This document shows positions 9,311 through 17,908 of a DNA stretch of 31,145 bases, one piece after another. Position numbers and translations under genes: made by a program. The DNA is taken from assembly GCA_017560305.1 (NCBI GenBank), contig JAFYOF010000213.1:1-31145 (forward strand). The letters are read 5' to 3'. The notes beneath the pieces are model-generated. The model saw only the letters and a list, made by a program, of their open reading frames with translations. It was not told the origin of the DNA and did not search any database. Positions within the stretch are counted from its first letter, which is position 1; the number at the start of each line of letters is the position of its first letter. The stretch comes from Alistipes sp. (GTDB lineage: Bacteria > Bacteroidota > Bacteroidia > Bacteroidales > Rikenellaceae).

Positions 9311-10459
9311 ATGAAGCGCATATTCGCCATTTTGATTCTCGCCGTGATGCTGCTCACCGCAGGGCAGACCTCTTCGGCTCAGCAGGTGCCATCAAACATC
9401 GCATCAGGACCTTTCAAGTCGGGTCACATTCAGGGCATAGCATACGACAGGAAGAATCAGCACCTCTACCTCTCATACACCACAATGCTTGTCAAGACCG
9501 ACTTGCAGGGCAACATCCTCGGCTCGGTGGTGGGTCTGGTGGGTCACCTGGGTGACCTCTCGTTCAACGAGAAGGATGGCAGGGTGTATGGCTCGCTGGA
9601 GTACAAGGACGACTCCATCGGCAAGAGCATTATGCTTCGCGAAAAGAGTACGGTGGCTATCCCCAACGCATTCTACATCGCCATCTTCGACTGCGAGAAG
9701 ATTGACCGCGAGGGCATCCTGCCAAGCGAGGAGGGTGTGGTCACCACGGTACATCTTGGACGCGTGCTGGAGGACTACTCCGCCTCGGTCACAACGCCCG
9801 AGGGTAAGTTCCGCCACCGCCTCGGCTGCAGCGGTATCGATGGCGTTAGTTTCGGGCCGAAGTTCGGCAAGAGGGGCGGCAAGCAATACCTCACGGTGGC
9901 ATACGGCGTATATAGCGACCTAAAGCGCAACGACAATAACTATCAGGTGCTGCATCAGTATGATGTATCGGATTGGAAACGCTACGAAAGACCTTTGGCA
10001 CAAGCGTCGGATATGCATCAGGAGGGTCCAACCACTCCCGACAGAGAGTACCACGCCTACACGGGCAACACCAACTACGGAGTGCAGAATCTTGAGTACG
10101 ACAAGGAGCAGAAGGTGTGGTGGATGGCTGTCTACCCAGGCAGAAAACCCGCCTACCCCAACTACTCGCTCTTTGCCATTGACGGCAGGATAAAGCCCGC
10201 GACAAAGCCCCTCGAGGGCATCCCATATATCGCCGAGGGCAATGTGCTCACGCTCCAGCGACGCATCCCCTGCCTTGTGGATGAGGCTTCGGGCACAAGC
10301 GGCTGGAACTTCGGCGCTGGCTCAACGGGCTTCCAGCCCATCGGCAAGGGTTATTACTACATCTCGTTCAACTACGCCACAGAGGAGGGCGAGGGCAGCA
10401 ATCTGCGTCTGCACCGCCTCAACGACAACGAGAACGGACCATTTGAGTGGGTAAGATAG
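9311..10459 (+). CDS. Exported protein of unknown function
   Basis: I do not recognise the family. The 382-residue protein has a clear Sec signal peptide: basic MKRI, hydrophobic residues 5-17, and a likely cleavage after SSA at 23, with no lipobox. The mature part has repeated short segments such as HIQGIAYDRKNQHLYLSYTT, GDLSFNEKDGRVYGSL and GVQNLEYDKEQKVWWMAV. Such spaced beta-strand units suggest a beta-propeller-like fold, but this is inference. It probably acts in the periplasm or outside the cell. The next gene starts 2 bp after its stop, so the pair is very likely an operon. Its base composition resembles the neighbours, with no sign of recent transfer. Confidence 0.85.
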   Translation: MKRIFAILILAVMLLTAGQTSSAQQVPSNIASGPFKSGHIQGIAYDRKNQHLYLSYTTMLVKTDLQGNILGSVVGLVGHLGDLSFNEKDGRVYGSLEYKDDSIGKSIMLREKSTVAIPNAFYIAIFDCEKIDREGILPSEEGVVTTVHLGRVLEDYSASVTTPEGKFRHRLGCSGIDGVSFGPKFGKRGGKQYLTVAYGVYSDLKRNDNNYQVLHQYDVSDWKRYERPLAQASDMHQEGPTTPDREYHAYTGNTNYGVQNLEYDKEQKVWWMAVYPGRKPAYPNYSLFAIDGRIKPATKPLEGIPYIAEGNVLTLQRRIPCLVDEASGTSGWNFGAGSTGFQPIGKGYYYISFNYATEEGEGSNLRLHRLNDNENGPFEWVR

Positions 10460-10461
10460 AG

Positions 10462-11064
10462 ATGAATCGCGAGGCAGCCATAAAGGAGATAGAGTGGTAT
10501 CGTTCGCTCGTAAGGCGCAAGATACACGACTGGGGTCACGAACTGAATCGTGACGCCCGCAACCTGCTTATGGAGAATCTCGACTATGTAGCAGAGCACC
10601 AGGAGAGTATGCAGTTCAAGGAGTGGAAGGATGGTTACTACATCGGCGAGTTGGACGAGGAGGGTCTGCGACACGGCTTCGGCATCACGACCCACACCAC
10701 CTCAAACCCCGACCGCTGGGTGATGCAGGCGGGTCAGTGGTGCGAGGAGCGACCCAAGGGGTGGCACACGCTCTACGACAGCGACTGCCCCGACTCGAAG
10801 CACTTTCTTGCTCTACTGAAATTCAACGGCCTACGCAAGCGCGCCTCGGGCACGGTACACTTCTCAATTGCCGAATACGGCTCAAACTTCACGCCACGCA
10901 AATACCGCCGTTACACAGGTTTTTCGTGGACGACGCTTGTGGTGGGTAGTATGATTATGTTTGTGATTTTCTTCTTCCTTACGCGCCGCATACGCTTCTC
11001 GCTGATGGGTTGCGCCGTGGTTGCGGTGCTCTACACCATAGGCTCGCTGCGCGAAAGACAATAG
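10462..11064 (+). CDS. Small membrane protein with MORN-like repeats
   Basis: This is a 200-residue protein of unknown function. The N-terminal half is soluble and charged. Around 58-75 the sequence DGYYIGELDEEGLRHGFGI fits the MORN pattern (YxG...G..G.G), and a degenerate second unit may lie at 86-106 (WVMQAGQWCEERPKGWHTLY). Two hydrophobic helices follow at about 154-174 and 178-194, with RRIRFS between them, so the MORN region and C-terminal tail probably face the cytoplasm. ATG 10462 is preferred to a GTG at 10447, which would overlap the upstream gene. It ends 2 bp from the convergent folC stop. Confidence 0.8.
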   Translation: MNREAAIKEIEWYRSLVRRKIHDWGHELNRDARNLLMENLDYVAEHQESMQFKEWKDGYYIGELDEEGLRHGFGITTHTTSNPDRWVMQAGQWCEERPKGWHTLYDSDCPDSKHFLALLKFNGLRKRASGTVHFSIAEYGSNFTPRKYRRYTGFSWTTLVVGSMIMFVIFFFLTRRIRFSLMGCAVVAVLYTIGSLRERQ

Positions 11065-11066
11065 CG

Positions 11067-12368
11067 CTACAACTCTGGAATCTCGCCTACAACGAAGTTG
11101 CTACCACCGATAAAGATGGCATCAGCTGCTGTCGCTATGCTCTTGGCGTAGGCGATTGCGCCCGCCACGCTATCCACAGCCACACCCTGCAAGCCAAACT
11201 CACTCGCCTTCTCCCTGAGCGCCTCAGCCTTCATTGCGCGGGGCGTAGATGCCGCCGTGAAGATATAATCCATCGACTGTGGCAGAAGCGGCAACACCTC
11301 TCCCAGAGCCTTATCCTTGGCAAAACCCAGAATGCAATAGACCTTATCGTGCTGCTCGGCAAGCGACTCCAAACAACGGGCTACATACTTGATTCCGTGG
11401 GCATTATGACCCGTATCACACACCACCATAGGCTCGCGCGACAACACCTGCCAGCGACCCTTCAGACCAGTCGTTGCGCTCACCGCACGCAGACCCTCCT
11501 TCAAGGCTCGGCGAGGAATGGTCAGAGGTGAGTGGCGATGCAATAGATCAAGTGCCGCGCACGCCGTGCGGATGTTGTTTGACTGATACTCGCCCTGAAG
11601 GTCAAGCATCAAATCATACTCCTCATTATCTCGCACACGAAGCAACCTAAAACGCTGCATCCCGTTTTCCGCCGACTGCTCAAGCAAGCCGACCTCATCC
11701 TGCGCATACTTCAGCATAGAGCCGCGCTCACCGGCCACGCGCTCAAAGACCCCATCGGTCTGCTCGCCGTGCTCGCCGACAACCACGGGAACGCCCGCCT
11801 TGATTATGCCCGCCTTCTCGCCTGCGACAGCCTCCAGCGTATCGCCCAGAAGGTCGGTATGGTCAAGACCTATGTTTGTGATGACACTCGCCAGCGGAGT
11901 GATAATATTCGTTGCGTCCAGACGACCGCCAAGACCTGTTTCTATGACAGCCACCTCAACATCACTCTGGGCAAAGTGGGCAAACGCCATCGCCGCCGTA
12001 ATCTCAAAGAATGAGAGTCCAAGTCGCTGAATGTCTGCAAAATGCTTCTCCACAAAACCGACCACCTCCTGCTCGGAAATCATCTCGCCATCGACCCTCA
12101 CACGCTCACGAAAATCCTTCAGATGGGGCGAGGTGAACAAGCCCACACGATAGCCCGAGTGCTGAAGCACCGAGGCCAAGATATGCGAGGTTGAGCCCTT
12201 GCCGTTTGTGCCCGCGATGTGGATTGTGTGGTAGTCACGATGAGGGTTGCCAAGCAAGCGGCAGAACTCCTCGATGCGCTCCAGACCAGGCTTGTAGGCG
12301 TCGGCGCCCACCTGCTGGAACGAGGTCACCTGATTAAAGAGAAAATCTATGGTCTCCGAGTAGGTCAT
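11067..12368 (-). CDS. folC: Bifunctional folylpolyglutamate/dihydrofolate synthase FolC
   Basis: FolC is an ATP-dependent Mur-ligase-fold enzyme in the cytoplasm. It joins glutamate to dihydropteroate and/or adds the polyglutamate tail to folates. The 433-residue protein carries the P-loop GTNGKGST at 53-60 followed by SHILASVLQHSGYRVGLFTSPHL, the classic FolC N-terminal signature. A VIETGLGGRLDATN segment and GLDHTDLLGDT further along are also family motifs. The ATG overlaps the lnt stop as ATGA, so translation is coupled to lnt. Whether the enzyme has one or both activities cannot be told from sequence alone. Confidence 0.95.
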   Translation of the reverse strand: MTYSETIDFLFNQVTSFQQVGADAYKPGLERIEEFCRLLGNPHRDYHTIHIAGTNGKGSTSHILASVLQHSGYRVGLFTSPHLKDFRERVRVDGEMISEQEVVGFVEKHFADIQRLGLSFFEITAAMAFAHFAQSDVEVAVIETGLGGRLDATNIITPLASVITNIGLDHTDLLGDTLEAVAGEKAGIIKAGVPVVVGEHGEQTDGVFERVAGERGSMLKYAQDEVGLLEQSAENGMQRFRLLRVRDNEEYDLMLDLQGEYQSNNIRTACAALDLLHRHSPLTIPRRALKEGLRAVSATTGLKGRWQVLSREPMVVCDTGHNAHGIKYVARCLESLAEQHDKVYCILGFAKDKALGEVLPLLPQSMDYIFTAASTPRAMKAEALREKASEFGLQGVAVDSVAGAIAYAKSIATAADAIFIGGSNFVVGEIPEL

Positions 12369-13921
12369 ACAAGATGATTTTTGCGTTTGATACGATAAGC
12401 CGAATAGTAAAGTACGCCGAGCAGAGCAATGAGCAACGACATTCTGCCCACCCAGTCGCCATAGGCAACATAAGGGGTCACATCCTCGCGCACCTCAACC
12501 TCCTGGGTCAGCACACCGCGCTCGTCCCAGCCGAGGCTCTGCAACACATCACCACGAGGCGTGATGAAGCCCGACACGCCCGTATTGGCACTGCGGGAAA
12601 TACTGCGGCGGGTCTCAATGGCACGCAGACGACAGTAGTCGAACAGACGCTTATAGCCAGGCGTATTGCCCCACCAGCCATCGTTCGACATCACCAGCAT
12701 CGCCTCGGCGCCCTCACGCGCAAAGCGAGCGAAGCAGTCGCCATAGATACCTTCGTAACATATTGCAGGACCGAACTTTACGCCACCATTTTCAAACACA
12801 GTAGCCTTATCGTTTCTGCCCAACTGACCCGTGATACCACCCAAGTCTACGAACCTGTCGAGGAAGCCCGTGAACGGCATAGCCTCAACACCAATCACAA
12901 GACGCATCTTGTGGTGGAGGTTATTTTCGGTGGCGGCATTCACCGCAACGGCAGAGTTAAATACATCGTAATATGAGCCCCAACTAACTCTCGCTGTGAA
13001 GGTTGGCTTGGTCTGCGAATCGTAATGCTTGATGGTTGTCGCACCCATCACAAGCATCGTCGAGGGGTGCTCGGCGTGGATGACATCGGCAAGCGACGAG
13101 ATGATGCGACCCTGCAACGGCTCGTCATCGTCCAGCTGCTCGGGCAGAGCGGTCTCGGGCAAAACTGCCACAACACTCTCTCGGGGGGTCTGCGAGAGGA
13201 GCTCTACAATATTTCGTGTCTGCGCAGCGGCAGTACCGCTGAACTTCTCTTCGTAACAATCTACATTTGGCTGCAACACTGACACCTTAACCTTCTCACC
13301 GGATGGCTCATAGCCCCAGTACATAGCAAGCGACACAGCTATCGGCACAACCACAACCAATGCCGCCCTCACCGTAGCCCACCTGCCTCGGCGGATGATA
13401 GCCTCGAAGATAGCGATGTTGGAGAGCATCACCCACAACGAGCCGCCAAAGACACCCGTTGCGGAGTACCACTGCACCGCCCACACATCACCCGAGAAGC
13501 CATTGCCGAGCGTCAGCCAAGGGAACGAGAGCACCTCGGCGCTGGTATAGAGATACTCGGTTGCGACCCACGCCGTAGCCAAAAGGGTGTAAGCCACCGC
13601 GCGTGAGGTGCGCTTCGAGGTGTAGTGGTAGAGCATAAAGCCCACCAAGTTCCAGAATGTCGAGAAGAGCGTAGCCGTGATAGGTCCTGCGGGCGTAGCA
13701 ATCCACACCCACCATATCGTAGCGGCGTTCCACAACACAAATGTGAGCGCCGCCCACCCCGCCATACGCCACCAGTCGCGCCTGGAGTCGGAATACGACG
13801 CACTAATCATCATCAGCGGCACCAGTGCCACCAGCAGCGTCAAGCCTGTAGCGCCCAGCCACGCAGGGGCGAGCATCGCAAGGCTCAATATGACGCACAA
13901 AATCTTTATCTTCAACGACAT
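12365..13921 (-). CDS. lnt: Apolipoprotein N-acyltransferase Lnt
   Basis: Lnt is the inner-membrane enzyme that adds the third acyl chain to the N-terminal cysteine of lipoproteins, moving it from phospholipid. The 518 residues show several N-terminal hydrophobic segments (about 1-205), then a nitrilase-like periplasmic domain. The catalytic triad can be placed as E256 (LPETALP), K338 (HHKMRLVIGVE) and C388 (ICYEG). A final hydrophobic segment lies near the C-terminus before a basic tail. It starts 8 bp after the deformylase-like gene and overlaps folC by 4 bp, so it belongs to a four-gene minus-strand operon. Confidence 0.94.
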   Translation of the reverse strand: MSLKIKILCVILSLAMLAPAWLGATGLTLLVALVPLMMISASYSDSRRDWWRMAGWAALTFVLWNAATIWWVWIATPAGPITATLFSTFWNLVGFMLYHYTSKRTSRAVAYTLLATAWVATEYLYTSAEVLSFPWLTLGNGFSGDVWAVQWYSATGVFGGSLWVMLSNIAIFEAIIRRGRWATVRAALVVVVPIAVSLAMYWGYEPSGEKVKVSVLQPNVDCYEEKFSGTAAAQTRNIVELLSQTPRESVVAVLPETALPEQLDDDEPLQGRIISSLADVIHAEHPSTMLVMGATTIKHYDSQTKPTFTARVSWGSYYDVFNSAVAVNAATENNLHHKMRLVIGVEAMPFTGFLDRFVDLGGITGQLGRNDKATVFENGGVKFGPAICYEGIYGDCFARFAREGAEAMLVMSNDGWWGNTPGYKRLFDYCRLRAIETRRSISRSANTGVSGFITPRGDVLQSLGWDERGVLTQEVEVREDVTPYVAYGDWVGRMSLLIALLGVLYYSAYRIKRKNHLV

Positions 13922-13929
13922 AACTCTCG

Positions 13930-14520
13930 CTATTTTTCCATTCTATCAATATACAACACACCATCCAGATGGTCCACCTCGTGCTGGAAGATGACCGCCG
14001 TGAAGCCCTCCACCGTTTCGGTGTGCTCCACAAAATCTGTATCACGATACTTTAGCACAATGCTCTGCGCGCGCATCACCTCGCCCCTGAAATCGGGAAT
14101 CGAGAGGCAACCCTCGCCGCCTGGCTCCTTCTCGCCAAGCATTGCGACAATCTCGGGATTGAGGAAGAACTCAAAGGGCGCACCCTCCTTGTCATAGCGC
14201 TGCACGGCAACCATTCTACGCAACAGACCCACCTGCGGTGCGGCGATGCCCACGCCCTCGTTCTCGGGGTCGTTCACCGTAGCGAGCATACGACGGCACA
14301 AGGTCTGCAACTCCTCGCTGCCCACCATCTGCTCCACCATAGGCTGGCACTCGCGACGCAACAGCAACGAGTCGGCGTGATTGCTGATGCTCATCACGCG
14401 CATAACATCACCCTCGCCACCATATATAACTTCTCGTTCCTGGGTAGTAAAGCCTCCCTGACAACCAACCAACGCCATAGCACTAAACAAGGTATAAATT
14501 AGTCTCTTCACTCTTTCCAT
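13930..14520 (-). CDS. def: Peptide deformylase with a lipoprotein-type signal
   Basis: Peptide deformylase is a metalloenzyme that removes the formyl group from nascent proteins, normally in the cytoplasm. All three active-site motifs are intact in this 196-residue protein: GVGIAAPQ at 89-96, EGCLS at 136-140 (metal ligand C138) and HEVDH at 180-184. The N-terminus is unusual. It has a basic start, a hydrophobic stretch at 7-19 and ALVGC at 16-20, which reads as a lipobox with C20 lipidated, then about 60 extra residues before motif I. If real, the enzyme sits outside the cytoplasm on a membrane. It lies 6 bp after an outer-membrane barrel gene and 8 bp before lnt. No second deformylase is in the window for comparison. 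Confidence 0.87.
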   Translation of the reverse strand: MERVKRLIYTLFSAMALVGCQGGFTTQEREVIYGGEGDVMRVMSISNHADSLLLRRECQPMVEQMVGSEELQTLCRRMLATVNDPENEGVGIAAPQVGLLRRMVAVQRYDKEGAPFEFFLNPEIVAMLGEKEPGGEGCLSIPDFRGEVMRAQSIVLKYRDTDFVEHTETVEGFTAVIFQHEVDHLDGVLYIDRMEK

Positions 14521-14526
14521 TCTACT

Positions 14527-15063
14527 TTAGAAATTAACAGCAAAACCCACCGACAAAGTATGCGAGCGAAGGCTTGCGTTTGTCGAAAGGTTTATATCCA
14601 AATCGGGCACATTGATATCCACCATCACGGGGTAAAGGTTGAAGCCATAACGCGCAAACAGCGAGAATCTCTTGATATCAAAACCCAACGCTGGCGAGAG
14701 GTAAAATCCAGGCTGCAACCAATCGGTCACACTCATACCCGTACGAAGCGACATAAATGGTGAACTTCCACCATTCAAAGGCGAATATTTTGTCTCCACA
14801 AAGATCGGCACATTGATGTAATAAGCCAACTGATTGATATCGCAATAGACACCAACGCCCATACCCATCGCCACGCCGTGACCGAAGCAATAACCGTGTG
14901 TCGTGCTACCGCCGATATCACTACCGCCGCCCATCGCTACGCCACCCAAAAACTCGACATTACCCCAGTAACCAGGCTTGTAATAGTTGTATGGACTCTT
15001 CTGTGCCGAGGCGCTCATCACGCCCAACATCATCACCGCCAAAAACATAATCACTCGTTTCAT
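14527..15063 (-). CDS. Small outer-membrane beta-barrel protein
   Basis: A 178-residue exported protein starts at ATG 15063, with a signal peptide MKRVIMFLAVMMLGVMSASA and likely cleavage before QK. The mature part alternates hydrophobic and polar residues in short strands (VYCDINQLAYYINVPIFVE, RFSLFARYGFNLYP). It ends in VGFAVNF, a C-terminal phenylalanine typical of outer-membrane barrels. The length suits an 8-strand barrel. No specific family was recognised. A longer reading frame adding 14 residues was rejected because it places a charged segment ahead of the signal peptide. It is the first gene of the barrel-def-lnt-folC unit. Confidence 0.82.
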   Translation of the reverse strand: MKRVIMFLAVMMLGVMSASAQKSPYNYYKPGYWGNVEFLGGVAMGGGSDIGGSTTHGYCFGHGVAMGMGVGVYCDINQLAYYINVPIFVETKYSPLNGGSSPFMSLRTGMSVTDWLQPGFYLSPALGFDIKRFSLFARYGFNLYPVMVDINVPDLDINLSTNASLRSHTLSVGFAVNF

Positions 15064-15102
15064 AACTCTTTTCGTTTTGGAATTAACTTTCCATTTATCC
15101 CA

Positions 15103-15110
15103 CAAATATA
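15103..15110 (-). promoter_or_regulatory. Candidate promoter of the barrel-def-lnt-folC operon
   Basis: The minus strand reads TATATTTG, an exact TAnnTTTG -7 match, 39 bp upstream of ATG 15063. The -33 region has TTTT rather than TTTG. It lies in the divergent gap shared with cdd. Confidence 0.45.
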
Positions 15111-15168
15111 CACAATAAAACGACAGAGAGGTTTTCGCGGGGAAATAAATTCAAATTATCGCCGAAAA

Positions 15169-15200
15169 TTTGTTTGCGTGGCGGCAATATACTATCTTTG
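15169..15200 (+). promoter_or_regulatory. Consensus promoter of the cdd operon
   Basis: TTTG at 15169-15172, a 20-bp spacer and TATCTTTG at 15193-15200 fully match the Bacteroidota housekeeping consensus. The ATG of cdd is 25 bp further on. Confidence 0.75.
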
Positions 15201-15225
15201 CTCTCAACCAAACAAAGCGACTGTT

Positions 15226-15681
15226 ATGGAGAAGATTTTCAACTTCACTTTCGACCACTTTGACTCTCTGGAGGAGATGCCAGCGCCCGACCGCTCGCTT
15301 ATCGAGGCGGCACAGGAGGCAACCCGAAAGGCCCACGCCCCCTACTCACATTTCCGTGTGGGAGCGGCAGCAAGGCTCGAAGGCGGTGAGGTGGTCACGG
15401 CGGCTAACTGCGAGAGCGAGGTATACCCTTCGGGAATGTGCGCCGAGAGGGTGCTGCTCTACAACCTGCAGACCTCATACGCCGACCGCGCGATAGAGTC
15501 GCTCGCCATAGCATCCGACCCCGCACCGAGGGAGTGCTACCCCTGTGGTGGCTGCCGACAGACACTGCTTGACGCCGAGCATCGTCAAGGCAAGCCCATC
15601 CGCATCATTATGAGCGGTGCAGATACGGCGACAGTAGTTGACTCGGCGGAGGCTTTGTTACCATTTTCGTTCAAACTTTAG
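15226..15681 (+). CDS. cdd: Cytidine deaminase
   Basis: This zinc enzyme converts cytidine and deoxycytidine to uridine and deoxyuridine in pyrimidine salvage. From ATG 15226 the protein has 151 residues, the size of the homotetrameric class. The catalytic motif is CAE at 72-74, with E74 as proton shuttle, and the other zinc ligands are in PCGGC at 106-110 (C107 and C110). SHFRVGAAA at 41-49 is the conserved N-terminal substrate region. A longer frame starting at 14878 was rejected because it reads through the promoter. The gene is followed 3 bp later by a pseudouridine synthase, so they are cotranscribed. Confidence 0.95.
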   Translation: MEKIFNFTFDHFDSLEEMPAPDRSLIEAAQEATRKAHAPYSHFRVGAAARLEGGEVVTAANCESEVYPSGMCAERVLLYNLQTSYADRAIESLAIASDPAPRECYPCGGCRQTLLDAEHRQGKPIRIIMSGADTATVVDSAEALLPFSFKL

Positions 15682-15684
15682 ACT

Positions 15685-16368
15685 ATGATACATCCAAAAG
15701 ATATTCTTTACGAAGACAACCACATCATTGTTATCAACAAGCGTTGTGGCGAGTTGGTTCAACCCGACAAGGAGTGCGACGAAGCGCTCGAGAATGACAT
15801 CAAGACAATGATTAAGGTGCGCGACCATAAGCCCGGGGATGTCTTCCTCGGCGTGGTACACCGCATCGACCGCCCCGTAAGTGGTGCTGTGATGTTCGCC
15901 AAGACATCGAAGGCTTTGACACGCCTCAACGAGATGATTCGCAACGGCGAGATCCACAAGACCTACTGGGCTATCGTGGAGGCACGCCCACAGCACGACG
16001 AGGCAAGCCTCACGCACTACATCGTGCGCGATGGCCGCACAAACCGCTCACGCGCCTACGACAAGCCAAAGGCCGATGGCAAGAAGGCGATGCTGAATTA
16101 CAAGTTACTCGGCTGCTCGACACGCTACACGCTGCTGGAGGTGGAGCTTCTGACAGGTCGTCACCACCAGATTCGCGCCCAGCTCTCGAAGATTGGCTGC
16201 TCAATCAAGGGCGACCTGAAGTATGGTGCAAAGCGTTCAAATCCCGATGGCGGCATCTCGCTGCACTCACGCAAGGTGGAGTTCCTGCACCCAGTACGCA
16301 AGGAGCCTGTCAGCATCACAGCGCCAACGCCAAAGGACAACCTTTGGGAGTTTTTCGAGGGACTTTAA
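15685..16368 (+). CDS. RluA-family pseudouridine synthase
   Basis: This enzyme isomerises specific uridines in rRNA or tRNA to pseudouridine. The 227-residue protein lacks an S4 RNA-binding domain and begins directly with the catalytic domain, DILYEDNHIIVINKRCGELVQ. The catalytic aspartate is D62 in HRIDRPVSG at 59-67, the RluA/RluD signature. LLTGRHHQIRAQLSKIG near 155-171 and GDLKYG are also conserved. The target RNA cannot be told from sequence. It sits between cdd (3 bp) and dtd (12 bp) in one operon. Confidence 0.92.
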   Translation: MIHPKDILYEDNHIIVINKRCGELVQPDKECDEALENDIKTMIKVRDHKPGDVFLGVVHRIDRPVSGAVMFAKTSKALTRLNEMIRNGEIHKTYWAIVEARPQHDEASLTHYIVRDGRTNRSRAYDKPKADGKKAMLNYKLLGCSTRYTLLEVELLTGRHHQIRAQLSKIGCSIKGDLKYGAKRSNPDGGISLHSRKVEFLHPVRKEPVSITAPTPKDNLWEFFEGL

Positions 16369-16380
16369 CGGCGCAGAGAG

Positions 16381-16833
16381 ATGAGATTGTTGATTCAACG
16401 CGTCAGCCGCGCTTCGGTCACCATCGATGGCGAGGTGCGCAGCGCGATAGGAAAGGGTCTGCTCACGCTGGTAGGCATCGAGGAGGCCGACACTCAGGAG
16501 GATATCGACTGGCTTACGGGCAAGCTGTTGCGTCTGCGCATCTTCGACGATGAGGCGGGCGTGATGAACCTCGATGTGCAGCAGATTGGAGGCGATGTGA
16601 TGGTGGTGAGCCAGTTCACGCTCCACGCCTCTACAAAGAAGGGCAACCGCCCATCCTACTTCCATGCTGCGGGGGAGGCTATCTCACGCCCTATGTACGA
16701 GAAGTTTGTTGCCTCGGTGGAGCAGGCTTTGGGCAAGAGGGTTGCAACGGGCGAGTTTGGCGCCGATATGAAGGTGGAGCTCATAAACGATGGCCCCGTA
16801 ACGATTTGGATTGACTCACGAAATAGAGAGTAA
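16381..16833 (+). CDS. dtd: D-aminoacyl-tRNA deacylase Dtd
   Basis: Dtd removes D-amino acids, and glycine misloaded on tRNA-Ala, from tRNAs, and so guards translation in the cytoplasm. The 150-residue protein has the standard length and the start MRLLIQRVSRASVTIDG. The active-site segments are SQFTL at 77-81 followed by the KGNRPSYF loop (about 87-94), and the cross-subunit Gly-Pro motif at 138-139 in DGPVTIWID. The stop codon overlaps the next start as TAATG. Confidence 0.96.
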   Translation: MRLLIQRVSRASVTIDGEVRSAIGKGLLTLVGIEEADTQEDIDWLTGKLLRLRIFDDEAGVMNLDVQQIGGDVMVVSQFTLHASTKKGNRPSYFHAAGEAISRPMYEKFVASVEQALGKRVATGEFGADMKVELINDGPVTIWIDSRNRE

Positions 16834-17852
16834 TGAGACGCAGAACAAAGAGACTGCCATCGAGTCGTGGCTTGATATACTTGGTGCTGGTTGTACTGTT
16901 GGTGGGTGCGCGCTATATATACAATAATTATATGACGCCCACCGAGCGACAAGGTGCGACCACACTCGCCAACTTTGCGGGCGAGGAGACTCCGGCAGAG
17001 AGTTCTGCCGAAGCACCCGCAGAGAGCGCAACTGCGTCACGCCGAAAGGCAAAGCGCACGGGCTGGGCGGAGTTACCCGCCGAAGTTGTGGACAACGACC
17101 TTTACTACGCCTACCACACCATCAGCGAGGAGGGCTCACACGACACACGCCGCAACTACACCACCTGCTTCAGCCGCGAGTTGCGATGCCCCGTATGGGT
17201 AGCTGCACCGATGCACCGCTCCTATACGGGCGACATCCAGCGCACCGACAGTTATCAGCCCGACCCCAAGTTGCCGACCAACATACAGCCGCTGCTCTCA
17301 CGCTCCTACGGAGGGGCTTACTCGCGCGGTCATCTGCTCGGCTCGGCGGAGCGCACCTCGTCACGCGAGGCCAACATCCAGACATTCTATGTGAGTAATA
17401 TCGCACCCCAGTTGCGCGAGGGCTTCAATGCGTGGGGTGGCGCGTGGAATAACCTCGAGGCGTTTGCCGACAAGCAGGTGTGCGCCGACACACTCTATGT
17501 GGTTACGGGTTGCCTCTTCACCGAATATGAGGACACCGACGGCACTATAATCAAGCCCACAACCCACTCAAACCGCAACGACTCGCAGCGCGTAGGCGTG
17601 CCCACAGCATACTACAAGGCTCTGCTCCGCACCCGCAGCGGTCGCTCGGGCAAGAGCGTAAGGGAGTGCAAGGCACAGGAGTTGAAGTGTGCGGCATTTA
17701 TCGTGGGTCACCGCTCGGCGCAGGGTCGCAAGCCATCGGCCGAGGAGATGATCTCCATCGAGGAGCTGGAGCGCCTGACGGGCTTCGAGTTCTTCACAAA
17801 TGTAAAGAATGCCCCCAAGACCGAGGCAAACGCAAGGGACTGGGGATTGTAA
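16833..17852 (+). CDS. Membrane-anchored DNA/RNA non-specific endonuclease
   Basis: A 339-residue protein of the NUC1/Serratia-type beta-beta-alpha-metal nuclease family, which cuts DNA and RNA with a histidine general base and a magnesium-binding asparagine. YSRGHLLGSAER at about 163-174 corresponds to the DRGH motif with H167, SNIAPQ at 188-193 is conserved, and WNNLE at 205-209 contains the metal-binding asparagine. The usual aspartate of DRGH is serine here. Residues 13-30 form one hydrophobic helix after a basic start, followed by a Glu/Ala/Ser-rich linker (50-70), so the catalytic domain is probably held on the periplasmic side. It is translationally coupled to dtd, an odd partner. Confidence 0.88.
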   Translation: MRRRTKRLPSSRGLIYLVLVVLLVGARYIYNNYMTPTERQGATTLANFAGEETPAESSAEAPAESATASRRKAKRTGWAELPAEVVDNDLYYAYHTISEEGSHDTRRNYTTCFSRELRCPVWVAAPMHRSYTGDIQRTDSYQPDPKLPTNIQPLLSRSYGGAYSRGHLLGSAERTSSREANIQTFYVSNIAPQLREGFNAWGGAWNNLEAFADKQVCADTLYVVTGCLFTEYEDTDGTIIKPTTHSNRNDSQRVGVPTAYYKALLRTRSGRSGKSVRECKAQELKCAAFIVGHRSAQGRKPSAEEMISIEELERLTGFEFFTNVKNAPKTEANARDWGL

Positions 17853-17860
17853 AAGGTATT

Positions 17861-17895
17861 GAGATTGCCACGAGCCCCGAGGCTCACGCAATGAC
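17861..17895 (-). repeat. GTCATTGCG-type palindromic repeat, copy 1
   Basis: Read on the minus strand, it starts GTCATTGCG and ends GGCAATCTC with an internal GAGCC/GGCTC hairpin. It shares both ends with the elements at 23521-23557 and 25021-25058. It lies 8 bp beyond the nuclease stop. Confidence 0.65.
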
Positions 17896-17908
17896 ATATC
17901 AATAATGC

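Noticed and set aside
14878..15225. N-terminal extension of cytidine deaminase
   Set aside because: The extension runs through a consensus promoter and into the divergent barrel gene. Homology starts at ATG 15226.
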